Assembly: GCF_000377505.1 (NCBI RefSeq)
Contig: NZ_KB898196.1
Coordinates: 117,933 to 181,932, forward strand
Direction: 5' to 3'
From: Paenibacillus massiliensis 2301065 = DSM 16942
GTDB taxonomy: Bacteria; Bacillota; Bacilli; Paenibacillales; Paenibacillaceae
DNA length: 64,000 nt
Positions 16,859-25,973 of this stretch are shown here, piece after piece (position 1 is the first letter of the stretch; each line of letters starts with the position of its first letter). The position numbers and the translations under genes were made by a program. The notes beneath the pieces are model-generated. The model did not search any database. It was not told the DNA's origin and worked only from the letters and a program-made list of their open reading frames with translations.

Positions 16859-19501
16859 ATGCTTCCTTTCAGAGAGCGCTTAGCATCTCTCAAAATCATT
16901 CAACTGGTGGTCTCCGCCTATCAGAAACGAATTGTACGCCTGATCATTCCGGTAGTTATTATTACCCTGGTCGTGTGGCTGGGTAGCCGGGAGCTGCAAT
17001 CCATTAATCCGGGACGTATGCTGAACGAGCTGCGGGGCTTATCGTCTGGCTCCATCGTCTTCATGTTCATATTCTCGCTGATTGCTGCTGCTGTCATGAG
17101 CTCCTATGATTTTGTGATTCGACGCCATTTCAAGCTGGAGGTCACCCGCTGGGCAGCCTTTCGGTATGGATGGATTGCCAACACCTTCAATAATGCCTTT
17201 GGCTTCGCCGGCTTTACAGGAGCGGGCTTGCGGGCTTTGCTGTACAAGAAGAGCGGTGTACCACTCAAGACCATTACGACTGCGGTCATCTTCCTGTCGC
17301 CTATTGTAATTATTGGTCTGTCTCTACTGGCATGGGCATGTATTCTGCATATTCTACCCGTAGGTGCCATGCTGCAGGAATATTCCTGGCTTCGCTGGGC
17401 TGTATGGGGGATGGCAGCGTACTTTCCAGTATTTATGCTGCTTCAGCGCACCCCCATGTTCGGCAAATGGTTCAACAAAGGTGAGGGACAAATTCCGTGG
17501 AAGACCATTCTGGCCTTCCTCCTCTCCTCGTTGCTGGAATGGCTGTTCGCAGGCCTTGCGTTTGCCGTGGCCGCACTTCAGATTCTGGATGGCCTTCCAA
17601 TCGACGCCTTGATCGGTATCTATGTTGTGGCGGCTATTGCCGGCATTATCAGTCTCGCACCAGGCGGTCTGGGCGCGTTCGATGTCACCACACTGCTTGG
17701 CCTCCAACTGCTGGGGGTAGACGCGGATCGTGCTGTCACCGTCCTGCTGCTCTTCCGACTGTTCTATTTCGTCATCCCTTGGCTCATCGGAATGGTGCTA
17801 GCAGCTCTTGAAATGATGCCCGGACGGGAGAAGCTCGGAGAGCTTGCCGGGGCTGGCTGGACCTATTCGCTGAACAAATGGCAGCGATTCTGGGGCTGGC
17901 CTGGGCAGTTCCGCTTCTTGGCCGACCTTAGCGTATGGGCACTGAGCAAGCTGGTGCTGATCGCCGGCGCAGTCTTGCTGCTATCTGCTGCTGTACCTGG
18001 TCTGCTATACAGGCTTCGCTGGGCCGAGCATCTGCTGACGCTACCGATCATGCGGCTGTCCCACGATATTTCCGTCATGATCGGGATTATGCTCATTGTG
18101 CTGTCTCACGGCATATCGCTGCGGATCAAGCGAGCACTGCGGCTGACACTCGTGCTACTCCTTGCCGGGGCCGTCTTCACCTTCGTGAAGGGACTGGATT
18201 TCGAGGAGGCGAGCTACCTGCTGTTCGTCGCCTTGATGCTGTGGCTGTCCCGCTCTCGCTTTTACCGGATCGGAGCACCGCTGCGGAGGACGAATCTCTT
18301 CATCTGGGGAGGTATATCAGTCCTTGTGACCGGAGTTTACCTCTTGATTGGGGCTGGTGGCTATCGTTATTTCTCACACTGGCTGCCGCAAGGTATGAAC
18401 TCGCATCTGTTCAATGACCCGAATCGAATCGTGATTACAGCGGTCCTCAGCCTGCTGTTCGCCTGGATTTTCTTGACGATGTATCTGGTGCTTCGCCCTC
18501 AGCGTAGTAAATCCGAGCAATTGGATGAGGAAGCATTGGACAAGCTGGAGCAATTCCTGGAGGACGAGGACGGTCATCTGCTGACACACATGCTGTTCCT
18601 TGGCGACAAGCATCTCTACTGGGCCTGTGATGGCAACGTATTGATCCCTTACGCACGCAGCCGTAACAAGCTAGTCGTGCTCGGTGATCCATTGGGTCCC
18701 CGCGAGCAGATCAGCCGAGCTATACAGGAATTCCAGCAGTATGCGGATCGCTACGCCCTGCTCGTGGTATTTTACCAGGTGTCCCCAGACTACTTGCCCA
18801 TCTATCACGAGAATGGATACCGCTTCTTCAAGCTGGGGGAGGTGGCTCTTGTCAAGCTGGAGGAATTCACCATCTCCGGGAAGAAGAACACGCCACTACG
18901 GACCGTCAGGAACCGTTACGACCGGGAGGGCTATTCCTTTGCCATGGTGCATCCTCCATTGACCCCATCCCTGCTGGAGCAGCTTGAGCATGTATCATGC
19001 GAGTGGCTCAAGGGACGCAAGGAAAAGGGCTATTCTCTCGGCTGGTTCCAGGAATCTTATCTGTCTCGTGCACCAGTAGCACTCGTACGCAATCCAGATG
19101 GGGATATTATCGCATTCGCCTCTCTCGCGCCAGCCTATGACGGGGATGACAAGATCGCCATTGATCTCATGCGGCATCTACCTGATGCTCCGAATGGCAC
19201 GATGGACTATCTGTTCACTCATGTCATGGAATGGGCGCGGGAGGAGGGCTACACGACCTTTAGTCTCGGAATGGCGCCACTATCCAGCGTCGGTCAGAAC
19301 GAGAAAGCTCTGCGTGAAGAACGCATGGCACGGCTGGTCTTTCAATATGGTGGTAACTGGTATGGATTTCAGGGACTCAGGCGGTATAAGGAAAAGTTCA
19401 ATCCCTCGTGGGAGCCACGTTATCTGGCCTATCCCTCCTCGGTGTCATTGCCCATTCTGACCGCTGACCTGCTGTATCTGGTCTCTAAAAAGATGAAATA
19501 G
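16859..19501 (+). CDS. mprF: Phosphatidylglycerol lysyltransferase / flippase MprF
   Basis: The 880-aa product has the two-part MprF plan. An N-terminal membrane part with about a dozen or more TM helices (to ~residue 545) includes the flippase-type segment GGLGAFDVTTLLGLQLLG. The C-terminal cytosolic DUF2156 aminoacyl-PG synthase domain has LVVLGDPLGPREQ, GYRFFKLGE, DLMRHLPDAPNGTMDYLF and RYKEKFNPSWEPRYL. It transfers lysine (or alanine) from aminoacyl-tRNA to phosphatidylglycerol and flips it, lowering surface charge and sensitivity to cationic peptides. Length matches the family (~850). Start ATG 16859 follows AGGTGAAAAT. Closed by a strong terminator. Confidence 0.96.
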   Translation: MLPFRERLASLKIIQLVVSAYQKRIVRLIIPVVIITLVVWLGSRELQSINPGRMLNELRGLSSGSIVFMFIFSLIAAAVMSSYDFVIRRHFKLEVTRWAAFRYGWIANTFNNAFGFAGFTGAGLRALLYKKSGVPLKTITTAVIFLSPIVIIGLSLLAWACILHILPVGAMLQEYSWLRWAVWGMAAYFPVFMLLQRTPMFGKWFNKGEGQIPWKTILAFLLSSLLEWLFAGLAFAVAALQILDGLPIDALIGIYVVAAIAGIISLAPGGLGAFDVTTLLGLQLLGVDADRAVTVLLLFRLFYFVIPWLIGMVLAALEMMPGREKLGELAGAGWTYSLNKWQRFWGWPGQFRFLADLSVWALSKLVLIAGAVLLLSAAVPGLLYRLRWAEHLLTLPIMRLSHDISVMIGIMLIVLSHGISLRIKRALRLTLVLLLAGAVFTFVKGLDFEEASYLLFVALMLWLSRSRFYRIGAPLRRTNLFIWGGISVLVTGVYLLIGAGGYRYFSHWLPQGMNSHLFNDPNRIVITAVLSLLFAWIFLTMYLVLRPQRSKSEQLDEEALDKLEQFLEDEDGHLLTHMLFLGDKHLYWACDGNVLIPYARSRNKLVVLGDPLGPREQISRAIQEFQQYADRYALLVVFYQVSPDYLPIYHENGYRFFKLGEVALVKLEEFTISGKKNTPLRTVRNRYDREGYSFAMVHPPLTPSLLEQLEHVSCEWLKGRKEKGYSLGWFQESYLSRAPVALVRNPDGDIIAFASLAPAYDGDDKIAIDLMRHLPDAPNGTMDYLFTHVMEWAREEGYTTFSLGMAPLSSVGQNEKALREERMARLVFQYGGNWYGFQGLRRYKEKFNPSWEPRYLAYPSSVSLPILTADLLYLVSKKMK

Positions 19502-19507
19502 CACCAA

Positions 19508-19560
19508 AAGAGGGACTGCCTCCGTTCACCACCGTTAGTGGCGACGAGGCAGTCCCTCTT
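19508..19560. terminator. Bidirectional terminator between mprF and the nitroreductase gene
   Basis: AAGAGGGACTGCCTC and GAGGCAGTCCCTCTT are perfect 15-base arms about 7 bases after the mprF stop. Confidence 0.9.
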
Positions 19561-19641
19561 CGCATATTATTTATTATTTATATTATTTATTACTTATATT
19601 ATTCGTTAACCAGATACGCTTGGTCAGGAATATGACGTTTC

Positions 19642-20268
19642 TTAGAAGCTGCCGCGTACAACTACGTCTTCCAGTGGCAGACGACCCGATGGACGAGCAG
19701 GCTCCAGTGCTGTTCCTACTGTGATCAGCATAACTGGAATGTAACGCTGTGGAATCTGGAAGCTCTCGATCAGCTGTGCTGGATTGAAGCCGCCCATTGC
19801 GCAAGTGTCATAGCCAAGAGATTTGGCAGCCAGCATGATGTTCTGTGCAGCCAGAGAAGCATTCAGGATCGCAGAATCACGCGCTACCTGCGGATTTTGA
19901 TAAGCTCCGTTAATTTGTCCTACCAGCGCATCACGCACTTCAGCAGGCAGGAAGCCATTATCAACAGCCTGGTCATAGATAAATGTATTGCGGTTAGCCT
20001 CAAGATCACCAAGGACAGCAATCGTCACACTGCTATCTGCAACCTGGCTTTGATTGTAAGCGATTGGCAGCAGCTTCTGCTTGTCAGCCTCACTTTCAAC
20101 CACGAGGAATTTCCAATGCTGAAGATTCCAAGCAGATGGAGCTTGGCCAGCAGCACGCAGGATCGCTTGCAGATGCTCTTCAGGAAGAGCTGCATCCTTT
20201 ACATATTTCTTGACAGCATGACGCTCGCTAATGACACGCAGCGTCTCGTTATGTTCAATGTTAGACAT
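19642..20268 (-). CDS. Nitroreductase-family NAD(P)H oxidoreductase (MhqN/YodC-like)
   Basis: A 208-aa FMN-dependent nitroreductase. RHAVKKYVKDAAL gives the N-terminal FMN-phosphate Arg region, AAGQAPSAWNLQHWKFLVV the P-S-x-x-N-x-Q motif, and DTCAMGGFN the glycine-rich loop. Such enzymes reduce quinones or nitro compounds with NAD(P)H. The downstream end shares the bidirectional terminator with mprF. About 150 bases upstream of the start there is a 7-2-7 palindrome that could be an operator. Start ATG 20268 after AGGAGTG. The substrate is inferred only at the family level. Confidence 0.92.
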   Translation of the reverse strand: MSNIEHNETLRVISERHAVKKYVKDAALPEEHLQAILRAAGQAPSAWNLQHWKFLVVESEADKQKLLPIAYNQSQVADSSVTIAVLGDLEANRNTFIYDQAVDNGFLPAEVRDALVGQINGAYQNPQVARDSAILNASLAAQNIMLAAKSLGYDTCAMGGFNPAQLIESFQIPQRYIPVMLITVGTALEPARPSGRLPLEDVVVRGSF

Positions 20269-20420
20269 GGTTCACACTCCTAAAAATATATATATTGTTT
20301 TCGCGAATCAGCGACAGCGAGCTCCTCGTCCACGGATCTCCGAAAACTACCTCAACCCAGCAAGGATGCACCATGACTCACGGCTCACGTAGTCTTCGGA
20401 AAACCAGCAAATGTAATTTT

Positions 20421-20436
20421 ATTAGTTACAACTAAT
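20421..20436. promoter_or_regulatory. Palindromic operator candidate in the nitroreductase-bdbC divergent region
   Basis: ATTAGTTACAACTAAT has perfect 7-base arms around AC. Sites of this kind (TAGTTA..TAACTA) are bound by HxlR/MarR redox or electrophile sensors upstream of nitroreductase genes. The rest of the 300-base gap (20269-20569) shows no gene. Confidence 0.45.
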
Positions 20437-20569
20437 AATGTCAAGCATAGCTTTACATAATCAGGTGATCCTAGATATGATATTAACAGATTCAAATAAT
20501 ATCGGCTCATTAAGGAATGTTATCCTACTTCAGGAAGAGCCAGATTATACTATATAAAGGGGATTTTTT

Positions 20570-21016
20570 ATGCTTGGTTACAAGAAAAGCGATCTGGTTC
20601 TCTTCGGTGCATGGGTCGTCGCATGTATCGCCACACTAGGGAGCCTGTATCTCAGTGAATATCTGGGGTACGAGCCCTGCAAGCTCTGCTGGTATCAGCG
20701 TATTCTGATGTATCCACTCACCGTGCTGCTAGGGATTGCCTATTTTCGTGGTGATACGGGTGTTCGGACCTACGTGCTGCCACTGGCAGGGATCGGCGCA
20801 GCCATCTCAACCTATCATGTCATTATTCAACGGATTGCTGCTTCCCGTGCTTCTGCACCTTCAGGTGGTACCGCTTGTGGGCGTGTCTCCTGTGAGAATG
20901 ACTATTTGAACTGGTTCGGATTTATTACTATCCCGATGCTGGCCTTGATTGCCTTCATCATGATTATTGGCGCCATGCTGTACCTGGTTAGAACAGAACG
21001 CAGTGGCAAGAACTGA
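20570..21016 (+). CDS. bdbC: Disulfide oxidoreductase, DsbB/BdbC family
   Basis: The 148-aa protein has four TM helices and the two cysteine pairs of the quinone-linked disulfide bond generators: C37-x-x-C40 in EPCKLCWYQR and C103/C108 in ACGRVSCEN. It reoxidises a BdbD-type thiol oxidase outside the membrane. No bdbD is adjacent. Slightly longer than B. subtilis BdbC (138 aa), with an A/S/G-rich extracytoplasmic loop before the second pair. Start ATG 20570 after AAAGGGGA. Confidence 0.93.
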   Translation: MLGYKKSDLVLFGAWVVACIATLGSLYLSEYLGYEPCKLCWYQRILMYPLTVLLGIAYFRGDTGVRTYVLPLAGIGAAISTYHVIIQRIAASRASAPSGGTACGRVSCENDYLNWFGFITIPMLALIAFIMIIGAMLYLVRTERSGKN

Positions 21017-21258
21017 TCATTGGCATTCCAAGAGTAACTGTATATTATAACCAGCAAGGGTTATACTGTAGTCTGTTACATAACCTGCTCTCATATTCTG
21101 TATAACCACGCCGAAGAGTCATTACAGTTCAATCACAGCTGAATGGACATCGACTGCGAGCATCAGGCCTACTAAATATGGTATACTATTGTAGTTAAAA
21201 TTCAAGATATCAACAATACGTCATAAAAGCAACTGTATCTCCAGAAGGAGGTTCCTGC

Positions 21259-21771
21259 ATGTTTCAGATTAACCCGACTTACCTGCAATATGGCGCTACG
21301 TTTGGCATGCTTACCATTGCGCTGATGGCTATTTTCATACGAATGAAGGTCGGACACCGTCCGGTGAACAGCAAGACCATTATTATGCCCCCTGTAGGCA
21401 TGGCGACAGGATTTGCGATGTTTGTCGTACCGGATGTGCGTATCCCGCTTTTATGGGCGCTTGCTTCGTTCTTGATCGGATGGTTCATTTTCTCCTATCC
21501 GCTCATTCGCAGTACTCGCTTCGAAGTACAGCAGGGTCAAGTCTTTGTTCAGCGCTCGCGGGCATTCTTCTTCATTCTGCTTACGCTACTAGCTGTGAGA
21601 CTGCTGCTGCACGAGCTAGTCTATATGTACATTTCCATTCCACAGACGGCAGGTGTATTCTTCATTCTCGCCTTCGGTACACTGACCCACTGGCGACTCT
21701 ATATGTATAAGGAGTATCGCAAAATCCAGCCAACTGCCCCTGCTGATCCGCCTTCGCGGAAGGAGATGTAG
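21259..21771 (+). CDS. CcdC-like membrane protein (DUF1453)
   Basis: The 170-aa protein has four hydrophobic helices, and the segment RPVNSKTIIMPPVGMATGF is typical of the CcdC/DUF1453 family. B. subtilis ccdC lies next to cytochrome c maturation gene ccdA, but its function is not established. Here it follows bdbC, so a thiol-redox theme is possible, though the 240-base gap suggests separate transcription. Start ATG 21259 after AGAAGGAGG. A terminator follows. Confidence 0.82.
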   Translation: MFQINPTYLQYGATFGMLTIALMAIFIRMKVGHRPVNSKTIIMPPVGMATGFAMFVVPDVRIPLLWALASFLIGWFIFSYPLIRSTRFEVQQGQVFVQRSRAFFFILLTLLAVRLLLHELVYMYISIPQTAGVFFILAFGTLTHWRLYMYKEYRKIQPTAPADPPSRKEM

Positions 21772-21819
21772 CTGGTAAGGAACCATGACGGTCCATTAAC
21801 AACATACGACGAACAACAT

Positions 21820-21851
21820 GAGGCAGTCATCGAGAGATGGCTGCCTCTTTT
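21820..21851 (+). terminator. Terminator of the ccdC-like gene
   Basis: GAGGCAGtCATC pairs with GATGgCTGCCTC around GAGA and is followed by TTTT. Confidence 0.88.
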
Positions 21852-21938
21852 ATGTAATGGATTTGAAATCGCTCTAAGCAAGAGCAGAGTGTATCCGCTC
21901 GAACCACACAAGCATAATTGCCGAAAGGGGACGAGTAC

Positions 21939-22283
21939 ATGGGCCGCCTAAAAAGATTCTTGCTTTTCTTAATACCCTTCACGATACCCTTTTTTGTATA
22001 TTGGGGATATATGGGCTTTATAGCCATTAAGATGAATGAGTATGAGAGGCTTACGGAAGATTACCTGTATCAAGAAAAGCTATACGCCCAGCGTGAGGTC
22101 GATTCCATCACAAGTATGCCTTCCAAAGGCGGAAAGTTTGGTATACATATACTTGTTCGTTTAAATGATGAACCTGATATTGTTTATTACTACGTTATGG
22201 ATTCAAAAACGGATAAGCTCCGCCAAGTCTATGCTATGAAAGATAACTCGACTGTTGAAGGACTCCATAGTGAGACACGGTAA
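21939..22283 (+). CDS. Small membrane-anchored protein, DUF3139-like
   Basis: A 114-aa protein with one N-terminal TM segment (RFLLFLIPFTIPFFVYWGYMGF) and a short extracytoplasmic domain beginning KMNEYERLTEDYLYQEKLY. The size and plan (TM, helix, then VYYYVMDSKTDKLRQ-type strands) recall DUF3139 proteins, which have no known role. Start ATG 21939 has AAAGGGG 7 bases upstream; the TTG at 21918 has none. Flanked by a terminator upstream, so it needs its own promoter. The assignment is tentative. Confidence 0.7.
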   Translation: MGRLKRFLLFLIPFTIPFFVYWGYMGFIAIKMNEYERLTEDYLYQEKLYAQREVDSITSMPSKGGKFGIHILVRLNDEPDIVYYYVMDSKTDKLRQVYAMKDNSTVEGLHSETR

Positions 22284-22325
22284 ATCACATACTCACTTAT
22301 TATGGATTCGCTTACATTCCAATCA

Positions 22326-22781
22326 TTAGCTACCCATGCGCTTTTCATAAATAAATAGACCGTTTTCTTCTTTGGTTTTGACATAACCACTTTTCTCATA
22401 AAAATAATGATTACCAACACTCCAATTCGGAGTATCCAGCCACCATTTTTGCGCCTCAGGGTACTCAGCTTCTATTAGCTTGATCACTTGGTAGCCTATC
22501 CCTTGGTTCTGATGCTTGGGATCAATATAGATTCTCCCCAGATTATATACAAAATTGCTACCCACAAAAACGATAACACCACCAACAATTTCACTATCTT
22601 TTACGATCTTATAGTAATGTCCCTGTTTCATAAATTCAATTTGTGATTCTTTAGAATCGTAGCCATCAGGGCCACCTGGCTCATGATTAAAGGTTCTTGA
22701 CTCGTCATCAAAACTGTCTTTCTGAATTTGAGCTAATAGCTCAGAGTCATCTACAATGGCTTTTTCGATAAAAACACTCAT
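22326..22781 (-). CDS. GNAT-family N-acetyltransferase
   Basis: A 151-aa acetyltransferase. LGRIYIDPKHQNQGIGYQVIKL holds the Q-N-x-G-I/x-G acetyl-CoA motif, and NHYFYEKSGYVKTKEE is the usual C-terminal strand. The motif GGVIVFVGSNFVYNLGRIYI is like that of Gram-positive GNATs of unknown substrate. The gene is AT-rich compared with mprF or gntK, suggesting accessory origin. Start ATG 22781 after GGAAGGGGC. Confidence 0.88.
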   Translation of the reverse strand: MSVFIEKAIVDDSELLAQIQKDSFDDESRTFNHEPGGPDGYDSKESQIEFMKQGHYYKIVKDSEIVGGVIVFVGSNFVYNLGRIYIDPKHQNQGIGYQVIKLIEAEYPEAQKWWLDTPNWSVGNHYFYEKSGYVKTKEENGLFIYEKRMGS

Positions 22782-22812
22782 CCTCTTGCCCCTTCCATCT
22801 CATTTTAAAACA

Positions 22813-22843
22813 AACAAGACTAGCCATATCGGTTAGTCTTGTT
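22813..22843 (-). terminator. Terminator of the methionine aminopeptidase gene
   Basis: AACAAGACTAGCC pairs with GGTTAGTCTTGTT (one G-T pair) around ATATC, just after the map stop and followed on the minus strand by TGTTTTAAAA. Confidence 0.8.
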
Positions 22844-22853
22844 CATCATACGA

Positions 22854-23600
22854 TTACTGCTCCGTCAAAATTACAGGTCCATCTGCAGTAATCGCAATCG
22901 TGTGTTCATATTGTGCGGATAATCCGCCATCCAGTGTGCGCGCTGTCCATCCGTCCTGATCAATCTTACAGCGATAAGTGCCTGTGTTCAGCATCGGCTC
23001 GATCGTAATGACCATTCCTTCCTTCAGGCGCGTGCCGCGGTGTGGAGGTCCATAGTGAGGAACCTGCGGCTCTTCATGCATCTTCTCGCCAATACCATGA
23101 CCGATGAAGTCACGCACGACGGACACGCCCTCTGCTTCGGCAAATACCTGGATAGCATTAGAGATATCGCCGATGCGATTGCCGATCACAGCCTGCTCAA
23201 TCCCTTTGTACAGGGATTCCTTCGTCACATCCAGCAGCTTGCCAGCCTGCTCGGATACGTTACCCACGGCATAGGACCAGGCCGAGTCTGCGAGCCAGCC
23301 ATTCAGGTTCACAACCATATCAATCGTTACGATATCGCCATCCTGCAGTGGTGTCTTGTTCGGGAATCCGTGGCAGATCACATCATTCACCGATCCACAG
23401 GTAGCATACGGATATCCATTATATCCCTTCTGCTCAGGAGTAGCTCCATTCTTGCGCATGAAGGCTTCCGCGAAAGCGTCGATCTCCATCGTGCTAATGC
23501 CTGGACGAATCAGCTTCGCAATCTCCCTGTGGCAGGCTGCGAGAATCTCTCCCGCCTTCTTCATATGTTCTATCTGTTCTTTCGTCTTCAAAATAATCAT
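22854..23600 (-). CDS. map: Type I methionine aminopeptidase
   Basis: A 248-aa pita-bread metallopeptidase that removes the N-terminal Met from nascent proteins. Substrate His in NDVICHGFPN, metal ligands Asp in VTIDMVV and LADSAW, His in GHGIGEKMHEEP, and Glu in ITIEPML and QYEHTIAI are all present. Length matches bacterial type Ia enzymes. This copy is not in a ribosomal-protein operon, so it is probably the second, YflG-like paralogue found in many Bacilli. Start ATG 23600 after AAGGAGACC. Monocistronic with terminator. Confidence 0.95.
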   Translation of the reverse strand: MIILKTKEQIEHMKKAGEILAACHREIAKLIRPGISTMEIDAFAEAFMRKNGATPEQKGYNGYPYATCGSVNDVICHGFPNKTPLQDGDIVTIDMVVNLNGWLADSAWSYAVGNVSEQAGKLLDVTKESLYKGIEQAVIGNRIGDISNAIQVFAEAEGVSVVRDFIGHGIGEKMHEEPQVPHYGPPHRGTRLKEGMVITIEPMLNTGTYRCKIDQDGWTARTLDGGLSAQYEHTIAITADGPVILTEQ

Positions 23601-23793
23601 CAGGTGGTCTCCTTAACATGGTTAAAATGCAAATACAGCTTCCTACGCTTGTAGCCTACTGTATATTGTATCTCGAAACGACAAGAATTGAAACGTTGTT
23701 GGCCTGGCTTGCAGTCAGAAAGTACAAAAGCTTATGATAATTGTAACTTTCCATAATATAAGCTAGACGGGACCTTTGAGAGGAGGAAACAGC

Positions 23794-25353
23794 TTGACCG
23801 CACCACAATATATGATTGGCGTAGATATCGGAACTACCAGCACCAAGGCCGTGCTTTTCGAGGAACAGGGACGTGTCCTTGCCCAGCATCATGTCGGATA
23901 CCCACTAGACACCCCCGAGCCTGGGGCTGCCGAGCAGGACCCGAAGGCTATTCTGGAGGCTGTATTAACTGTGACCAAAGAGGTTATGGACAAGAGCAAG
24001 GTTGCCCCTGAGTCTGTTCTCTTCGTATCCTTCAGCTCAGCCATGCATAGCATTCTGGCTGTGGATGCAGACGGCGAGCCCCTCACAGCCTGCATTACCT
24101 GGGCAGACAATCGAAGTGCCGATTGGACCCGCGTCCTGACTGAACAATTGAACGGGCATGAGATCTACAGACGGACTGGAACACCGATCCACCCTATGTC
24201 TCCATTAACCAAGCTAATGTGGATCACTCGTGATCTGCCAAAGATCGCTGAACGCGCCTCTAAGTACATTTCCATCAAAGAATATATATTTGCCAAGCTG
24301 TTCGGTGAATATGTCATAGATCATTCCATCGCTTCTGCTACAGGAATGCTGAATCTGAAGCAGCTCGATTGGGATGCCGAAGCCTTGGCGGTAGCTGGCG
24401 TTACCCCGGACCAGCTCTCGAAGCTCGTACCGACGACTCATGTTATGAAAGGGCTTCAACCAGACTATGCCAAGCGCATGGGACTGGACCCATCCACTCC
24501 ATTCGTCGTTGGAGCCAGTGACGGGGTACTCTCGAATCTGGGCGTGAACGCCACCGAGCCAGGGGTCGTGGCTGTCACTATCGGCACCAGTGGCGCCATT
24601 CGAACCGTTGTAGACGAGCCCGTCACGGACCCGAAAGGACGTTTCTTCTGCTACGCTCTGGCAGAGGGCAAATGGGTCATCGGTGGACCTGTCAACAACG
24701 GCGGCATCATCTTCCGATGGATACGGGATGAATTCGCGGCTTCGGAGGTCGAGACAGCCAAGCGGCTAGGACTAGACCCATATCATGTACTGACGAAGAT
24801 CGCTGAGCAGGTGCCTGCTGGGTCAGAGGGGCTTTTGTTCCATCCTTATCTATCGGGTGAGCGTGCTCCACTCTGGAACCCGCAGGCGAGGGGCTCTTTC
24901 TTCGGCTTAACGTTGCGGCACAAGAAGGAGCATATGATCCGCTCTGCACTGGAGGGCGTACTGTTCAATCTGTACAGTGTAATGCTTGCCATGGAGGAGG
25001 TCATTGGTCGTCCTGCATTGATTCATGCCACGGGTGGCTTTGCCCGCTCGGAGCTGTGGCGGCAGATGATGGCTGATATTTTCGACCAGGAGGTCGTCAT
25101 TCCTGAGAGTCTGGAGAGCTCCTGTCTCGGAGCAGTCATTCTGGGGCTGTATGCACTGGAACGAATTCCGACGCTGGATGGAGCAAGCTATATGATGGGC
25201 ACCACATATCGGCACAAGCCTGTTCACAGCCATGTCGGGGTATATCGTGAGCTGCTGCCAATCTACATTCGCCTGTCCCGCAAGTTCGAGGAGGAATACA
25301 GCGAGCTAGCCAGCTTGCAGAATCGCCTTACCCAGGAGGCCGCGAAGCAGTAG
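23794..25353 (+). CDS. gntK: Gluconokinase, FGGY family
   Basis: A 519-aa FGGY carbohydrate kinase. IGVDIGTTSTKAVLF at the N-terminus is the phosphate-1 loop, ITWADNRSADW the substrate region, VGASDGVLSNLGVNA and TIGTSGAIR the phosphate-2 and hinge regions, and HATGGFARSELWRQMMADIF the adenosine site. GERAPLWNPQARGSFFGL is characteristic of GntK rather than glycerol or xylulose kinases. It converts gluconate to 6-phosphogluconate. TTG 23794 is chosen because AGGAGG lies 7 bases upstream. No gntP or gntR neighbour is present, so its regulation is unclear. Confidence 0.88.
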   Translation: MTAPQYMIGVDIGTTSTKAVLFEEQGRVLAQHHVGYPLDTPEPGAAEQDPKAILEAVLTVTKEVMDKSKVAPESVLFVSFSSAMHSILAVDADGEPLTACITWADNRSADWTRVLTEQLNGHEIYRRTGTPIHPMSPLTKLMWITRDLPKIAERASKYISIKEYIFAKLFGEYVIDHSIASATGMLNLKQLDWDAEALAVAGVTPDQLSKLVPTTHVMKGLQPDYAKRMGLDPSTPFVVGASDGVLSNLGVNATEPGVVAVTIGTSGAIRTVVDEPVTDPKGRFFCYALAEGKWVIGGPVNNGGIIFRWIRDEFAASEVETAKRLGLDPYHVLTKIAEQVPAGSEGLLFHPYLSGERAPLWNPQARGSFFGLTLRHKKEHMIRSALEGVLFNLYSVMLAMEEVIGRPALIHATGGFARSELWRQMMADIFDQEVVIPESLESSCLGAVILGLYALERIPTLDGASYMMGTTYRHKPVHSHVGVYRELLPIYIRLSRKFEEEYSELASLQNRLTQEAAKQ

Positions 25354-25516
25354 CACAGTTGATGGTGGGGTAGTTTTAAAGGGTAGCGTGAAAGCATCGT
25401 GGACATGAAGAAGCGTAAAGGCTCGACTTTTAGCTTGCCAAAGCTTGAAACCATACCGGGACACGAGCCGTATATGATGAAAAGCTAAAATTTTAAATAC
25501 AAGGAGTGTCGAATAT

Positions 25517-25741
25517 ATGCTACGCAAAATAATAAACAAGCTTCTTCATTCCACATCCTCATCCTCGCACAAACGCCATTACAGCAGCAGCTCCCGCGGA
25601 AAACAATATAAGCGGTATTCGAGCAGCGATCATGGCAGAGGCTATAGACGTAAGATGTCTTCTTCGGATCTGAAATACGGTAATCGTTCACACGGTCAGG
25701 ATTACTACAAGAACAGACACAGACGCTATTCCAGCTCATAA
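25517..25741 (+). CDS. Ser/Arg/Lys/Tyr-rich basic mini-protein
   Basis: A 74-aa protein behind a good ribosome binding site (CAAGGAGTG, start ATG 25517). Roughly a third of the residues are serine, and most of the rest are R, K, H, Y or G. Serine triplets recur: YSSSS, RYSSSD, KMSSSD and the C-terminal RRYSSS. There is only one short hydrophobic stretch, at the N-terminus. Composition resembles spore-coat proteins of the CotG type, which are phosphorylated on SR-rich repeats, but no sequence match is claimed. No operon partner. Confidence 0.6.
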   Translation: MLRKIINKLLHSTSSSSHKRHYSSSSRGKQYKRYSSSDHGRGYRRKMSSSDLKYGNRSHGQDYYKNRHRRYSSS

Positions 25742-25782
25742 GCTGTCAAAGGTTATGCAGCTATAAGGCTAAAATGCTATAA

Positions 25783-25808
25783 GGCTATAGCGCAATAGCG
25801 CATTAGCC
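25783..25808 (+). terminator. Hairpin after the basic mini-protein gene
   Basis: GGCTATAGCGC pairs with GCGCATTAGCC around AATA. It is preceded by two copies of GCTATAAGGCT at 25760-25787. No T-run follows. Confidence 0.4.
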
Positions 25809-25973
25809 TCTAAGCACCACCTTGAGAGCTTAACCTTCAAGCAGCAGTAACTGAACAACAATCTTTGAGGAAAATTCGATGAGCAATAACATCTAAAGCG
25901 AGCAGTACAGCAGCAGCCCTCACCCATGATCCTACCAGGTGAAGGCTGTTTGGCTTGATTTGATCTAGGGCAA

